Origin: Pterobdella sp. o SKG-2022
Lineage: Eukaryota > Annelida > Clitellata > Hirudinida > Piscicolidae
DNA: 64,000 nucleotides
Assembly: GCA_964035795.1 (NCBI GenBank)
Contig: OZ038322.1
Coordinates: 6,686,925-6,750,924, forward strand
Direction of reading: 5' to 3'
How positions within the stretch are numbered: the first letter of the stretch is position 1; every line of letters begins with the position of its first letter. The position numbers and the translations under genes are program-made. Shown here piece after piece: positions 40,301 through 64,000 of this stretch. A model generated the notes under the pieces. It saw nothing but the letters and a program-made list of their open reading frames with translations, made no database searches and had not been told where the DNA came from.

Positions 40301-42007
40301 TATCCAATATTTCTCAATTGTAATTAACTACACCTGATTTGTTCTAAGCAGTTCAATGTTTTTTAAATATAACTTAATTATTTTCATAACTCTCTTAATA
40401 CTTAAAATATTTATTTTTCTCACAATTCAATTGAACCATATCATAATATTGCATTATTCCATTTTTAAACATGAAATCTTAACGACAAGAGCCTTTCTTA
40501 TAGTGAAGTATTGCAGCAGAATCCTTGTTTAAAATAGTAAACCCATCCCCACATTTCAATAACACTACACTAAAAACTAACAACTATATTGAAACTGAAG
40601 TCAAACTGAAGTTGAAAATAATAAAAAATAAGAACTAAAATCAAATAAAAGTATCTTCATATGAACCTTAATATGAAGAGAAACATTTTCGTTTAATTTG
40701 CTTGAGAGTTCTTCATTAAGAATTTCAAGTTGGGGTGTATTGTTTTGGTAATGGTTTGGTGATTTCTGTATGAAAGTGTATACTTTTTCAGTTTAAACTC
40801 ATGCATTTCTAAACTGTATGTATGTGTGTGTGTAATTTTTAAACTAAAGTGAAAAATGAACAAAATGGTGAAAATCTTCTACTAGAAACAGCTAGAAAAA
40901 GAAATAATAAGCAGATGTCAACAGAATTAATAGTGAAAACCAAACCTTCTTTTTTGCACTCAGCTGAAAAAAAAATACAATTATCTGTATTCATTTTTTT
41001 AAGAGATTATTTGGTGAATTTTTTAAACTCTTGTGAAATTAATAGGTTTTATAAAATTAAAAAACATTGACATCAAATTTCAAGTCATTTTTTTGAAATA
41101 ATATAAATGTAAAATATAATATATAATATAACGTAAAACTAATTAGCTAATATAAATCTAATTAAAAAAAACAATTGAAAAATCCCATTGTTAATCATAT
41201 GATGGCGAAATTTCACATGATACACACCTGTTCAATTTCTGTTTGTAACACAGACACTCGGCTTTCAAGTTGTTGATTTCTAAATGTCACTCCTTCAACT
41301 TCCTGCTCCAACTTCCTTGTCGTCTGCTCACTGCCTCTCAATTTGTTCTAATCGATTTTGTTTGTGGTTGCGAATGTTCAATATGTGGTTTCGAGTGTTT
41401 CTGATTAGTTTAAATTTAGTATAAATGCGAGTTAAGTTTATATCAAATTGTTTGATTAAATGATTTTTAGATTATTCATGTGACTATAAACAAAACTTTT
41501 GGACAAAAAAACTTGAGAATGAAATTAAAAGCATTTGAAATCTAAAATGGTTTACTATCATAATAGAATCTGTAACAAATGTTAACTTTCAAATCTTCAT
41601 TTGAGGCTTGCTCATCAATCACTGCTTTTTTCAAAACTGAAACTTGTGCTCTCACCTATTTCAACATATGTTTGAAGTTTAATTTATATGAATTATTCAT
41701 AAACTTAAAATTATTTTAAATCTCTCTTTCATGATATTTAATCATTAAATTAGTTGAAATATATTTTTAGAAATTAAAAATGTCTGACTGATTTTTAACC
41801 TGATTTCATAAATAATAGTTTTTTTAATTTTTCAAAAACTGATTTTTTCCTTTTTCTGGTCATTTATACATTGTAGATACACCTACTTTTGAAATTGAGC
41901 TAAATAGCTTATTTAAATTGTGAAAAATCAAATTTTAAATTAAATTTTTTAAATACCTTAGAGAATTCTGTCGCTAACTTTTGATATTTTGTTAAAAGAT
42001 CAGCCAT
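34326..42007 (-). CDS. PPP1R21: PPP1R21 (FERRY subunit) orthologue, short form with TQT ladder
   Basis: Coiled-coil subunit of the FERRY complex, which couples mRNAs to Rab5 early endosomes. Fourteen phase-consistent exons (about 569 aa; human about 780): 42007-41957 (MADLLTKYQKLATEFSK), 41655-41587 (VRAQVSVLKKAVIDEQAS), 41347-41228 (VTFRNQQLESRVSVLQTEIE), 40765-40667, 40189-39899, 39607-39549, 39464-39401, 39040-38816, 38544-38497, 36756-36655 (LESEKEHYSLQVKVL), 36500-36408, 35760-35712, 35575-35451, 34640-34326 (YESQLSLMSDHLASINETMA, QKEEIDTLK). Both ends and several coils align with human PPP1R21. The large central helical domain of the human protein is not found: exon 39040-38816 instead encodes five TQT/SQT motifs, and the next exon re-enters homology at human SREGLAQQ. 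The C-terminus has an Asn/Ser/Lys tail as in human. Confidence 0.9.
35320..35393 (-). pseudogene. Decayed tRNA-Ile-like SINE copy
   Basis: Minus strand reads GGCCCGTATAGCTCAGCTAT-like with anticodon-region ATTATCTAAAG and B-box GGGTTCGATTC. The flank TTCTTATTGTTGG resembles that of the copy at 24,264. It lies in a PPP1R21 intron. Confidence 0.5.
35955..36035 (+). repeat. Interspersed repeat shared with 2505-2590
   Basis: Contains CATATTAGATTATACTGCTG, TTAGCCGGGGTATA and CAGTCGGCTAATACA in the same order as the first copy. It lies in a PPP1R21 intron. Confidence 0.45.
36193..36290 (+). pseudogene. Possible degenerate 5S rRNA-like sequence
   Basis: The stretch around ATCGGAAATTAAGC, followed by CACGACCCTTCTTTGGAACTT and a partial ATGCCCGATAG, has the order of the 5S internal region (CTCGGAAGTTAAGC, then the TGG/ACTTGGATGGG block). 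It is too diverged for a working gene; 5S pseudogene or SINE3-type head are both possible. Confidence 0.3.
37455..37550 (+). repeat. Copy of interspersed repeat R2
   Basis: CACACTAGATAATGTAAG, then AAAAGCTTCGTGTATTAAGT and CAATAAATCTTTGTGTTTGT; close to the copy at 5365-5437. A second partial copy is at 38,075-38,130. Both are in a PPP1R21 intron. Confidence 0.55.
39225..39350 (+). repeat. MITE family R3 copy
   Basis: CAAAGACATCTTATGTATTG, TCAATTTGAGGAATTCATAC and a decayed core TTTCCGGTAATTATGGCCTC; lies in a PPP1R21 intron. Confidence 0.5.
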
Positions 42008-42164
42008 TCTAGCATTTAAAGGCTGTGATTGAAGTTCACTTTTCGAATGTAATTTAATAAATATATAATTTTGATAAAATAAAAAAAATCAACAACAAAA
42101 AATTTGTTTTTTAAATATCCGCATCCATGAAACAAATATTCAAATGTCAAAATATTTTAGTTTA

Positions 42165-43830
42165 CCTATAATAATAATAAAATATGAAATACTCATACAG
42201 CGCCTCTTAGCATGGTTCAGAGGCCTTCTGCTTGAAAAATTAGGTTTTTAAGTTTTAAAAAAATAGAATAGAAAGATTTAAGGTTAGGAGGAAGAGAGTT
42301 CCAGAGAAGACGACCAGAAAAAAAAAGCAGTTTTAGTATAAGAATGAGAGAGAGATAGATAATGATGAGTTGAGAGCGAGTAGAGGACCGTAGGCCAGCA
42401 TGTTTAGAAGATAGTAAAAGGTTAGAAAGATAGGAAGGCGAAGTAGAATGAGAGATTATATACATGAAAGAACAGATTTTGAAGGAAGAGCGAAAGTGAA
42501 GAAGTAGCCAGTGAAGATCGATAAGAGATGGAAAGATATGAGAGAATTTAGGAGTATGAGAAACCAGGCGTGCAGCAGAGTTGAAAGATTTAGTTAAAGG
42601 GTAGAAAGAAGATTTGGGAAATTTATAGTACAAAGAGTTGCAATAATCAAGTCGGAAGAGAACAACAGAGCAGACAAGAATTTTAAGAGAGGCATCATGG
42701 AGATGAAAAGAGATCTGTCTGATGCGACATAAGTGATAAAAACAAGAAGAAGCAACAGAGCGAATTTGAGGCTTAAAAGAAAGGGAAGAATTCCGAAGAA
42801 AGCCAAGACTACGAATAATGGAAAAGGGATAGATAGTAAGGTAAGAAATCATAATGGAAAGAAGAGAGGAAGGGAGAGATTCGGAACCAGAAAGATAGAT
42901 AGTTAAATTTAGAAGAATTTAGTTTGAGGTGCAAGGAGTCACTCCAGGAAAGAATAGAACTAAAACAAAGACTAAGTCTTTCAAGAGTAGAAGAAAGGGA
43001 AGAAAGAGGAAAAGAAGAGAAAATGTAGGTGTCATCAGCAAAAAGCTGACTTTGAAAAGGGAAAGATTCGATAAGACAAGGGAGGTGAGGGGTATAAAGA
43101 ATAAAGAGATAAAAGGAACAGAAAAAGAAGAAGAAGAGTTGTTAATAGAAACAGTGGAGAACCGATTAGAAAGATAGGAGGTAAGCCAGAAATACCAAAA
43201 AAGAAGTTGAGATGCTGCAGTAAAAGTGAGTGGTCAACAGTATCAAAAGCAGAAGAGGAGTCCAAAGAAAAGAGAAAGGAAAGCTTGCCAAAGTTGGAAG
43301 CTAGAAAAGCATCATTAGAGATTTTTAGAGGCCAGGTTTCAGTAGAGTGGGAGGGTCGAAAGCCAGATTGGGTAGGAGGAAAAAGATTGCTAGAAAGAAG
43401 AAAGTTTGAAATGTTGAAGGTAAATAGCTTTTTAAAAAATTTTGGAGATAAAGGAAAGGTTAGAAATGGGACGATAGTTGGAGATGATAGAAGGATCGAG
43501 AGAAGGCTTTTTCAGTATTGGACTAACGATAGATGATTTAAAAAGTTGGAAATTTAGAAGTAGCTGGAGAAAGGTTTATAAGATTGAGAATAATTAGATA
43601 GAAGAAGGAGAAGAGATCATTGAGAATTTTGGGAGAAATTAGGTCGAGAGAGCAGGAAAATGAAGATACAGATTTGATGATGGTGATGAAATCTGTGAAG
43701 GTGATGGGTAAAAAGTTAGAGAGACAGAAGAAGGAGAAGACGCTGGAGGAGTGTGAGATGATGAACAATTAGTTCTAATGGAATGAATCTTGTTGTGGAA
43801 ATAGTTATGAAAATCTATATGAAAGAAACA
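42165..43830 (-). mobile_element. CR1/L2-type LINE remnant, 5' truncated
   Basis: Minus-strand reverse transcriptase fragments: SSAFDTVDHSLLLQHL near 43,260, the catalytic FADD box at 43,031-43,042 (LFADDTYIF) and a C-terminal stretch with RLDYCNSLYYKFPKS, AARLVSHTP, DLHWLL, YLSNLL and GRLLWNSLPPNLK, typical of CR1/L2 ORF2 ends. Frames are broken, so it is inactive. The 3' end (about 42,165-42,180) carries an ATT-type tail, usual for this clade. It lies about 160 bp upstream of the PPP1R21 start codon, in the same orientation. Confidence 0.85.
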
Positions 43831-44394
43831 CTTATATTTTATTAAAACAAAGCTTCTCGAAACATTCGTTTCATCATCAGGTTATAAACATTTATAAAAA
43901 ATTTTCAATTTTGCATTCTTCAATTATATCTGTATATTTATGATATAATCTTGTTATTTTGTAACCGAAACTCCAGATAGGGACAATCGATTGGGTCGAC
44001 TTTCATTTTATTGTGTTGTCATCCCTCTATGAACATGCGATACATTAAACTTAGTTGCACTGAGTTAAGCAAGTTTTTTCATTAATGTTATTCTTGTGAT
44101 TTAAATTCAAATTTATTTGAGTAAGTTACATTTAGTCGATTAAGTTAAAGTTAGTTGAGCCAGTTAAGTCTAATTTAGTAAGTTTAGTTCGTAAGACTGA
44201 CAAGCGGCATAAGTAGTCACTAGTGATCGGTCTTTTGCTTTTTTTTCAGACTACAACCACTCTTCACGCCATTGGTCTTTATGAAAAAACCCGAATAACT
44301 ATCCCACTTTGAATCATTCATAGTTTAACTTTTCTCGTTTACTACTCGCAATTAATTTAAATAATCTTTAACTCTTTTTTACGTTTTCTGCAGT

Positions 44395-45690
44395 TCTGCT
44401 TCAGCCACTAATGACTTGATTTTTTTGAAGCAATAGTTTCAAAAAATTTTTTTTTGATAGCTGATTGACATCAATCCCCACCACCACTATAGATTTCCAT
44501 TACATCCACAGTAGTCCTTAAATACGCATGAGCAAACCTTCAACCATTTATTCTTTGTAATTTTATTTCAATTATTTTTTTTGTTTAAATATAAACTTGA
44601 TCATTTACTGGTGCAGTAGAAACACCACTTTCATAATGTTGCTCCAGAGTTACTGCTTGCTGTAGATTCTCTACCTAGACTCGGGTAACAATCCAGATCT
44701 GACGACGACAAGTTTGCAATGCATAAGCAATTAGAAAATAAAAGTTTTGAATCATTTTTTAAGGATTCAAGTCTGCCAATTTTCTTGGTCTTATAACATA
44801 TTTTGCAAGAATTTGAACATCAGACTGTTTAAATAACTACTCTCTACCTAGGAAAATGTGCATATATTGATTCGAAACTTTATAAATATGATGATGCTAA
44901 GTTACTTAATCTCATTTTAAAACACTGATAATCTCAATGACAAGAAATTTTTTTTTCCATTTTTTAAAGCTCAGACTCCAAAAACTAAATTTTGTTTGAA
45001 AAAAATTGTGATAATGAAGAAATATAATACCATATTGTTCGATTGAATAGATCCTTGAATGATTGAGTTTGAAAAATGTTTGTTATTTTATTTCACTAAC
45101 CCAATATCTCTAAAGACTATGCATTCTTCAAACTACAGAACTATAAAACTTAATAGTGCCAGAAATTTCTCAAAATATCTTTAATTTAGGGTTTCAAGCC
45201 ATTAATAAAACATGATTTAAAAATTGTTAATATTTCCATATGACGAATGATGCGAACATAAGCGACCGAGACATGCTTTCTGTTGTTTGTGTTATTTATC
45301 AGTATGGTGATGGAGTCTTGTGAAAATCATTTAATAATAATTTACGAAGTTTATTATAGTGATGGTTAACCTGAAAAGTTTCAAAATCACTCGATATTTG
45401 AGAAAATACTCTAATAGTAAATTATAGAACCTCAATATATTTTTTTATAGTTTGTTTTCAACCCTTTTTCAAAATCCTTCACTTTTCTCACCCTTCTGGC
45501 AAGCTGTTCCACAAGCTTGAACCTTCAATATCAGACCTGGATAGCATAAAAGCAGCTGATGAAAGTAGATATAGATTTTTGATATTTTTGGATCTTTATT
45601 TCTTGGAGTCTTGGAGGAAACCTCAATTTGAAATAAAGCACCATCTACGCTTTTAACTTCACTAATTTTATCATCCAAAACTACTAATAC
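44395..45690 (-). CDS. Possible exons of an unrecognised coiled-coil gene
   Basis: Four short minus-strand segments look exonic, each with usable splice sites: about 45,690-45,620 (VLDDKISEVKSVDGALFQIE, donor GTTTCC), about 45,537-45,490 (LILKVQACGTACQKG, donor GTGAGA), about 44,675-44,610 (VENLQQAVTLEQHYESGVST, donor GTAAAT) and about 44,430-44,397 (SLVAEAELQK, donor GTAAAA). They are helical and weakly like PPP1R21 coils. No start, stop or family is recognised. They could be an upstream part of the PPP1R21 locus, a decayed duplicate, or chance. Confidence 0.25.
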
Positions 45691-45699
45691 TTGGGTAAT

Positions 45700-46883
45700 A
45701 GAGGAGGATTAAAAAACACATTAAAAAACTACAGCAACAAGGGATTATTTGATGAAATTTGTTAAAGTTTTGAAGTAATAAAGATTTTTTTCAATAATTT
45801 TGGCTGATTCAATTTATAAAAAGCACTGTGATGCTAAGCAAAATCACTATAAATGTTTCAACTTTCATTAATTTGACATATTCTTACTTACTGCTTTTTT
45901 TAAGATTTTAAAGACATTTTTTTTATTTTTAGTTATTTAAATTTATTGTTTAATACATTTTCTGGAGCCTTCACTGTAAAAAACACACTGACCAGCCATT
46001 TATTCACAAAATCAAGTTTTCCTACATTAAAAAAAGAATAATGGAAACTTTCATTAGTTAACAAATATTCTTTTATTTCAATTTTTTAAGAAACACACAC
46101 TATACAAAAAAACCACATTTATTTCACACTAATTGTAATTTTTTTACATTTGCTTGGAAACTGTTTTTCAATTTTGCTTTTCATTTGTTATATTTGCCAG
46201 TTTAGAAAATAAAATTTTCATTTCTAAACTTTTCATAATAAGTTCAAATAAAAACATACAAGATAGAAAATTAAAAGAATTTTTTTCTTTAGTTCATGCC
46301 ATCAAGAAACTTTGATTTATAAACTAAGAGCATAATTAGTAGAACTAAATGAATAATTTAAAACTAATAAAAAATGAATAAAAAAATCTTGAGACGAAAT
46401 CTATAAAGCTTAAAATAAAATTCTGGTAGAACTGTTTAAACAATATGAACAAGTTCATATTGTCTTTATAATCGCTCATAAATCGTTCCCTAATTTCTTA
46501 TTTTATTTGAATGATTCCTTTTCATTATATTCTTGTTGAAAGTTCTCATAAAAATAAAAAAATAAATGAATATTATAGCATAAGTTTACTTGAAAGTTAA
46601 AAACTCTCACAGTAAGGAAATCTACAAAAATACTTTATTCGAAAAGTACGAAGTCTTCCATCAAAAAAGTTTAAAAATTATAATCATTTTAATTATTTAG
46701 TGTTCAAGTTTTTGAAATGTTTTCATTGAAAATTGTATATTAACATTTTTTTTCTATGATCAGCTGTGATAGCTTAACTAAACATGAAAAGTGAATTCCC
46801 TATAAATCTTTAATAAAATTATAAAATCGTATTGCGTTGAAAATGTTGTAAAAAGTTAGAAGTGCTGTTTTATACGAAGAAAG
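45700..46883. other. AT-rich intergenic region
   Basis: No supported gene, RNA or recognisable repeat; runs of A and T with no GC-richer islands. Confidence 0.5.
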
Positions 46884-47222
46884 ATGATTGAAATTACAGT
46901 TGACGATGATGAACTGTTGAATGCCCTAGGACCTTCTAGTAACAAAACCTTGAGTAGTTCAAGAAATACGTCTCAAACCTATCCGTCTGACACAACGCCC
47001 ATCAAAAACAGTTCTAAAATCCTCTACACTGAATCTTTGAACAGATCAGATCCAGGGTATAATTCTAACTGCATCTTGTCAAAGAATTCTTCTAAAACAC
47101 ACTATAAACATGGTTCTGGAGAATTTGCCAATAATGTAAAATGTATTTGCACATCTATTGTTTTTATCGCTATTATAATAGCAGTTTTTATCATAACTTT
47201 TTATAAAAACCCAGAAATGTGA
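46884..47222 (+). CDS. Small hypothetical tail-anchored membrane protein
   Basis: An uninterrupted 112-codon frame with no recognised homologue. Residues 1-80 are polar and Ser/Asn/Thr-rich with an acidic start (MIEITVDDDELLNALG). A strongly hydrophobic segment follows near residues 88-107 (CTSIVFIAIIIAVFIITFY), then a short YKNPEM end, the layout of a C-terminal tail anchor. The coding frame is richer in GC than its flanks and the sequence is not low complexity, which favours a real gene. It is isolated between PPP1R21 and PARD3; it could also be one exon of a longer gene. Confidence 0.45.
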   Translation: MIEITVDDDELLNALGPSSNKTLSSSRNTSQTYPSDTTPIKNSSKILYTESLNRSDPGYNSNCILSKNSSKTHYKHGSGEFANNVKCICTSIVFIAIIIAVFIITFYKNPEM

Positions 47223-50013
47223 TTTAAAATTTAATCAAGATTATTTTTCTATTTATAATCTAGTTAAATTATACAAATATTTACTCATCACTGATTATGT
47301 ATTATAGTGAAAATATATCAATTATTTTTATATTACATAGCCTTAAAATTTGAGGTTTCAATAAGGAGATTTGCAAAGTTTTTCAAGTTTAATATATTAT
47401 CTTTTTAACAAATTTAGTTAAGTAATTCTATTTTTTCAAATTTTGGTTGATATTCTTGAGACTTAAAACATTCCTTCATCTATTTCAGTTGAAATTCACT
47501 TTCTGATAATAATTTACTTTATGATCTTATAGTGACATAATAGTATTCTAACTTACTCTTTTCACTATTACTAATTATACGATTTAATTTGTTTTTTCTA
47601 ATTTACATAATATTATAAAAATTTGTAATTATAATCATTTTTAACATGAATGAAAATAAACTCCAAAAAAATGTTTGAATTTTTCAGATGATTTAAATAC
47701 TTTATCTTATACTGACTTAAATATACAAAATTTCATTGTAAAGCTGATCTATGAGAATTGAAATATCACCTATATATAGGTTTGAGGCTTGACTACCGTT
47801 TATATCGATATATAAATACGTATCGAGTGTCGTTTATTTAAGAGTTAATTTTAAGCAAATATCAGTATTAATAATTGATTCCTTCTAGTTCATTAAGTTA
47901 ACACAACAACGGTTGTACGACTTTCATATTCTTGAGTTTCGTTTCAATTAGGAATTTCAATTTTTTAAATATTAAATCCCTCGTTGGATAATTTCATTAG
48001 CTGGAGGTAATATGTGAAATTAAAATTTTACAAAAATTATTCTAACATTATATTTATTTTTTTTATAGTTTTTTAATCAATATCTCATTTTAAAAAGTTC
48101 ACGGTGGTAAGGTTCAATTAAATCAATTGATTTAGCGTGGTAGATTATAATATTGCAAATGAGAAATTAACATTGAAAAGTGAAATTTTATCAATAAATT
48201 AAAATTGATTATCAATTTAAAAGTAGAATTTTTCTAATTGTCAATGACTTTTTTATTTGCATATTTTTTCTATGATTAATATTCGCTAACGGTGAATGGA
48301 ACAAATATTCAAACAATTTACTTACTAAGCTATTTCACGTTTTGTGAGCTTTCTCTAAATAATGACAATGAAACAGAAAACAAATCTGAAAGAGTCATTC
48401 AAGATCTTGTGTAGATTTTGAAAAATTAAACGGTAAAGTTGAAAACAGTTTAATTTTTAATCCTAATTTATTAATTTCTCAAAATTTCAAGTTAATCCCA
48501 TAAACTGATGCATTTAGTATTAAAAATTAATCATCAAAATTTTGAAATCAATACAACATTTAACATGACTTTAAGTATTTCATGATTTAGCAATATCTCA
48601 ATGAGTCTACTTAACAAATTCAAATGTCTTTCGTACTACAGTACACTTTTAATATTGAAAACTGGTGATCCGGTTTTAAGCTTAAATTCCCTTAATCTTT
48701 ATATTAGATTCATTCAGGTGGGAATTAAGAGGCTTTTAATGTGTTATTTTTAACAAATAATACACCCAGTTGATTTTAATATTAACTTAAATGATTTCAA
48801 AGTGCAGGTTCAGCTTGAGTTTATAAAAATGTTATATGAAATCAGATAAGATATTGAAAATATTCATACCAAATATACTTTGTGTTGTATCTTTTGAAAG
48901 AAAACATATGTACAGTTTCAATTTATTTTTTGAAAATTATTTAAGTTTTATTTTGATAAGATTTTACATATCGAAAAGTGCAGTTCATAGTATAGTTTGG
49001 CTCATCAAATAAATATTTAGAATTTCGAAGCATATTCCTGTTTGCATTTTTTAAGTTCACAATAAATACTTATATTTTTATAATTCATAATAATAAAGGA
49101 GAGTGTTAGAATTTAATTATTTACATGGCCTGTCTAAGTCGTTTATAGTGTGTGCTAATCATGATCTTTAATCGGTTCTGCAGCTTATTTCATGAATATC
49201 AACATTACCCCAAGTCAACTTCATTCAACTATGCCACAAGTATAAGAAACCAACAAGAAAAATTCATTAAACGAAATACACGAACATTTAAGTAAGGAAA
49301 TCTTACATCATCAAGTCTATAAATTTTACCATTAAGTTAGTAGAAATACTCATTATCGACAAACTCTTAAAGTCGTTTAAAGATAACTTGTTGGTGGTTT
49401 GCACATTGTATATCAAATTAACGAGGGATTGTTTTAAAAATGTCGGCAAGTCGCCCGTTAAGTTTATTCATTTCAGTTAGAGCTCAAATGGGTTTATTTT
49501 CAATAGAAACAATATAAAGTTCAATTATAACATATAAAGATTAATTTTTAATTAAAAACATTTCAGTATTAAGCCATATAAGTATATTTCTAACAGTATT
49601 CAATTATAAGAGTGCTTTACAACAGAAAGACTACAGTATTCAATTATATGGATTCATTTTGAGTAGAAACATTGTATTATTTGATTAGTTGAACCGTGTC
49701 ATAAGACTTTAGTGTGTGGAATATATCTAAATGGGATCTTTACATTTGAATCATAACACGATCCTAAACTTGCCAAAGTATCGTATAGGGTTAAGTTTCG
49801 CCATTATTTTATAAAATAGTTTTTGATTATTGAAAAGTTAGTCTTTAAGATATTCTATCACATAAACTCATTTATTAAAGTTTATTTTACAATTTAAAGT
49901 TTAGAACATCATAAGATCTTTCATGTCTGAAAAATTACCGATGCTTTTACCCTGTAATAACTGATGAACACCCACACTACAGAAACCCTCAACAATAGAA
50001 CGGATAACGGATT
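47223..50013. other. AT-rich intergenic region upstream of PARD3
   Basis: No supported gene. Around 49,490-49,690 a loose pattern recurs (AGTAGAAACA and CAGTATTCAATTATA), suggesting an old degenerate tandem repeat. The PARD3 promoter and any 5' UTR must lie near the right end. Confidence 0.4.
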
Positions 50014-63759
<13,746 letters not shown>

Positions 63760-64000
63760 TATTCAACAAGCCTATAAACCAGATGATTTTTACAGTTACG
63801 ATTATGTATCATTTAAAACTGCATTATTTCGCCAGTATATACCCTTTGTATATAGTATACAGTCATTTGAGTAATTAGGTTTTATGGATTTCTTCGATTT
63901 TATATTCTGTTTTTAAGTAAAGACCGCACCACTTTTTTAGCCTTTAAGACAGACTATCAAATCCTGTATGTGCGATTTTTCTATATTTATTCAACTTTTA
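63760..64000. other. Sequence after the PARD3 stop
   Basis: Probable 3' UTR or intron. No AATAAA is visible before the window ends. Confidence 0.4.

Noticed and set aside
42929..43536. Plus-strand Lys/Arg/Glu-rich frames
   Set aside because: Antisense shadows of the minus-strand LINE; the RT motifs including FADD are on the minus strand.

Overview
This is an AT-rich, intron-rich metazoan nuclear window. Every recognisable gene is interrupted by GT/AG introns, and intergenic and intron space is full of interspersed repeats and microsatellites. The gene set points to an animal with cilia and polarised cells: BBS1 (ciliary BBSome), a Goliath-type PA-TM-RING ligase, the myosin phosphatase targeting subunit PPP1R12/MYPT, PPP1R21 (FERRY complex) and PARD3/Par-3. 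The proteins are clearly orthologous but strongly diverged, with domain losses, so this is a fast-evolving invertebrate lineage. The phylum is not determined. One SINE-like tail (about 15,985-16,262) resembles, from memory only, tails common in cephalopod sequences.

Layout: 273-2029 (+) 3' part of an unrecognised basic coiled-coil gene with a KEN box. 3204-12,660 (-) BBS1, one intron of which holds a truncated LINE carrying a small element and, inside that, a dead Tc1 transposon. 13,138-19,426 (+) Goliath/RNF130/RNF150-like E3 ligase, head-to-head with BBS1 (477 bp between start codons). 20,440-33,109 (+) PPP1R12/MYPT, 20 phase-consistent exons, about 1365 aa. 34,326-42,007 (-) PPP1R21, 14 phase-consistent exons, about 569 aa, convergent with MYPT. 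42,165-43,830 (-) CR1/L2-type LINE remnant. 44,390-45,690 (-) possible exons of an unknown gene. 46,884-47,222 (+) small tail-anchored ORF. 50,014-63,759 (+) PARD3, 12 exons, about 1689 aa.

Main discovery candidate: the PPP1R21 orthologue appears to lack the central domain of the human protein. In its place one exon encodes five TQT/SQT motifs spaced 12, 12, 12 and 13 residues apart, which looks like a dynein light chain LC8 (DYNLL) binding ladder. If correct, this links a FERRY subunit directly to LC8. Par-3 has apparently lost PDZ1 and degraded PDZ3 while keeping the N-terminal oligomerisation region, PDZ2 and the aPKC phospho-site region.

Exon coordinates were derived by hand from homology, splice consensus and reading-phase continuity. 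There was no transcript evidence and no database search.
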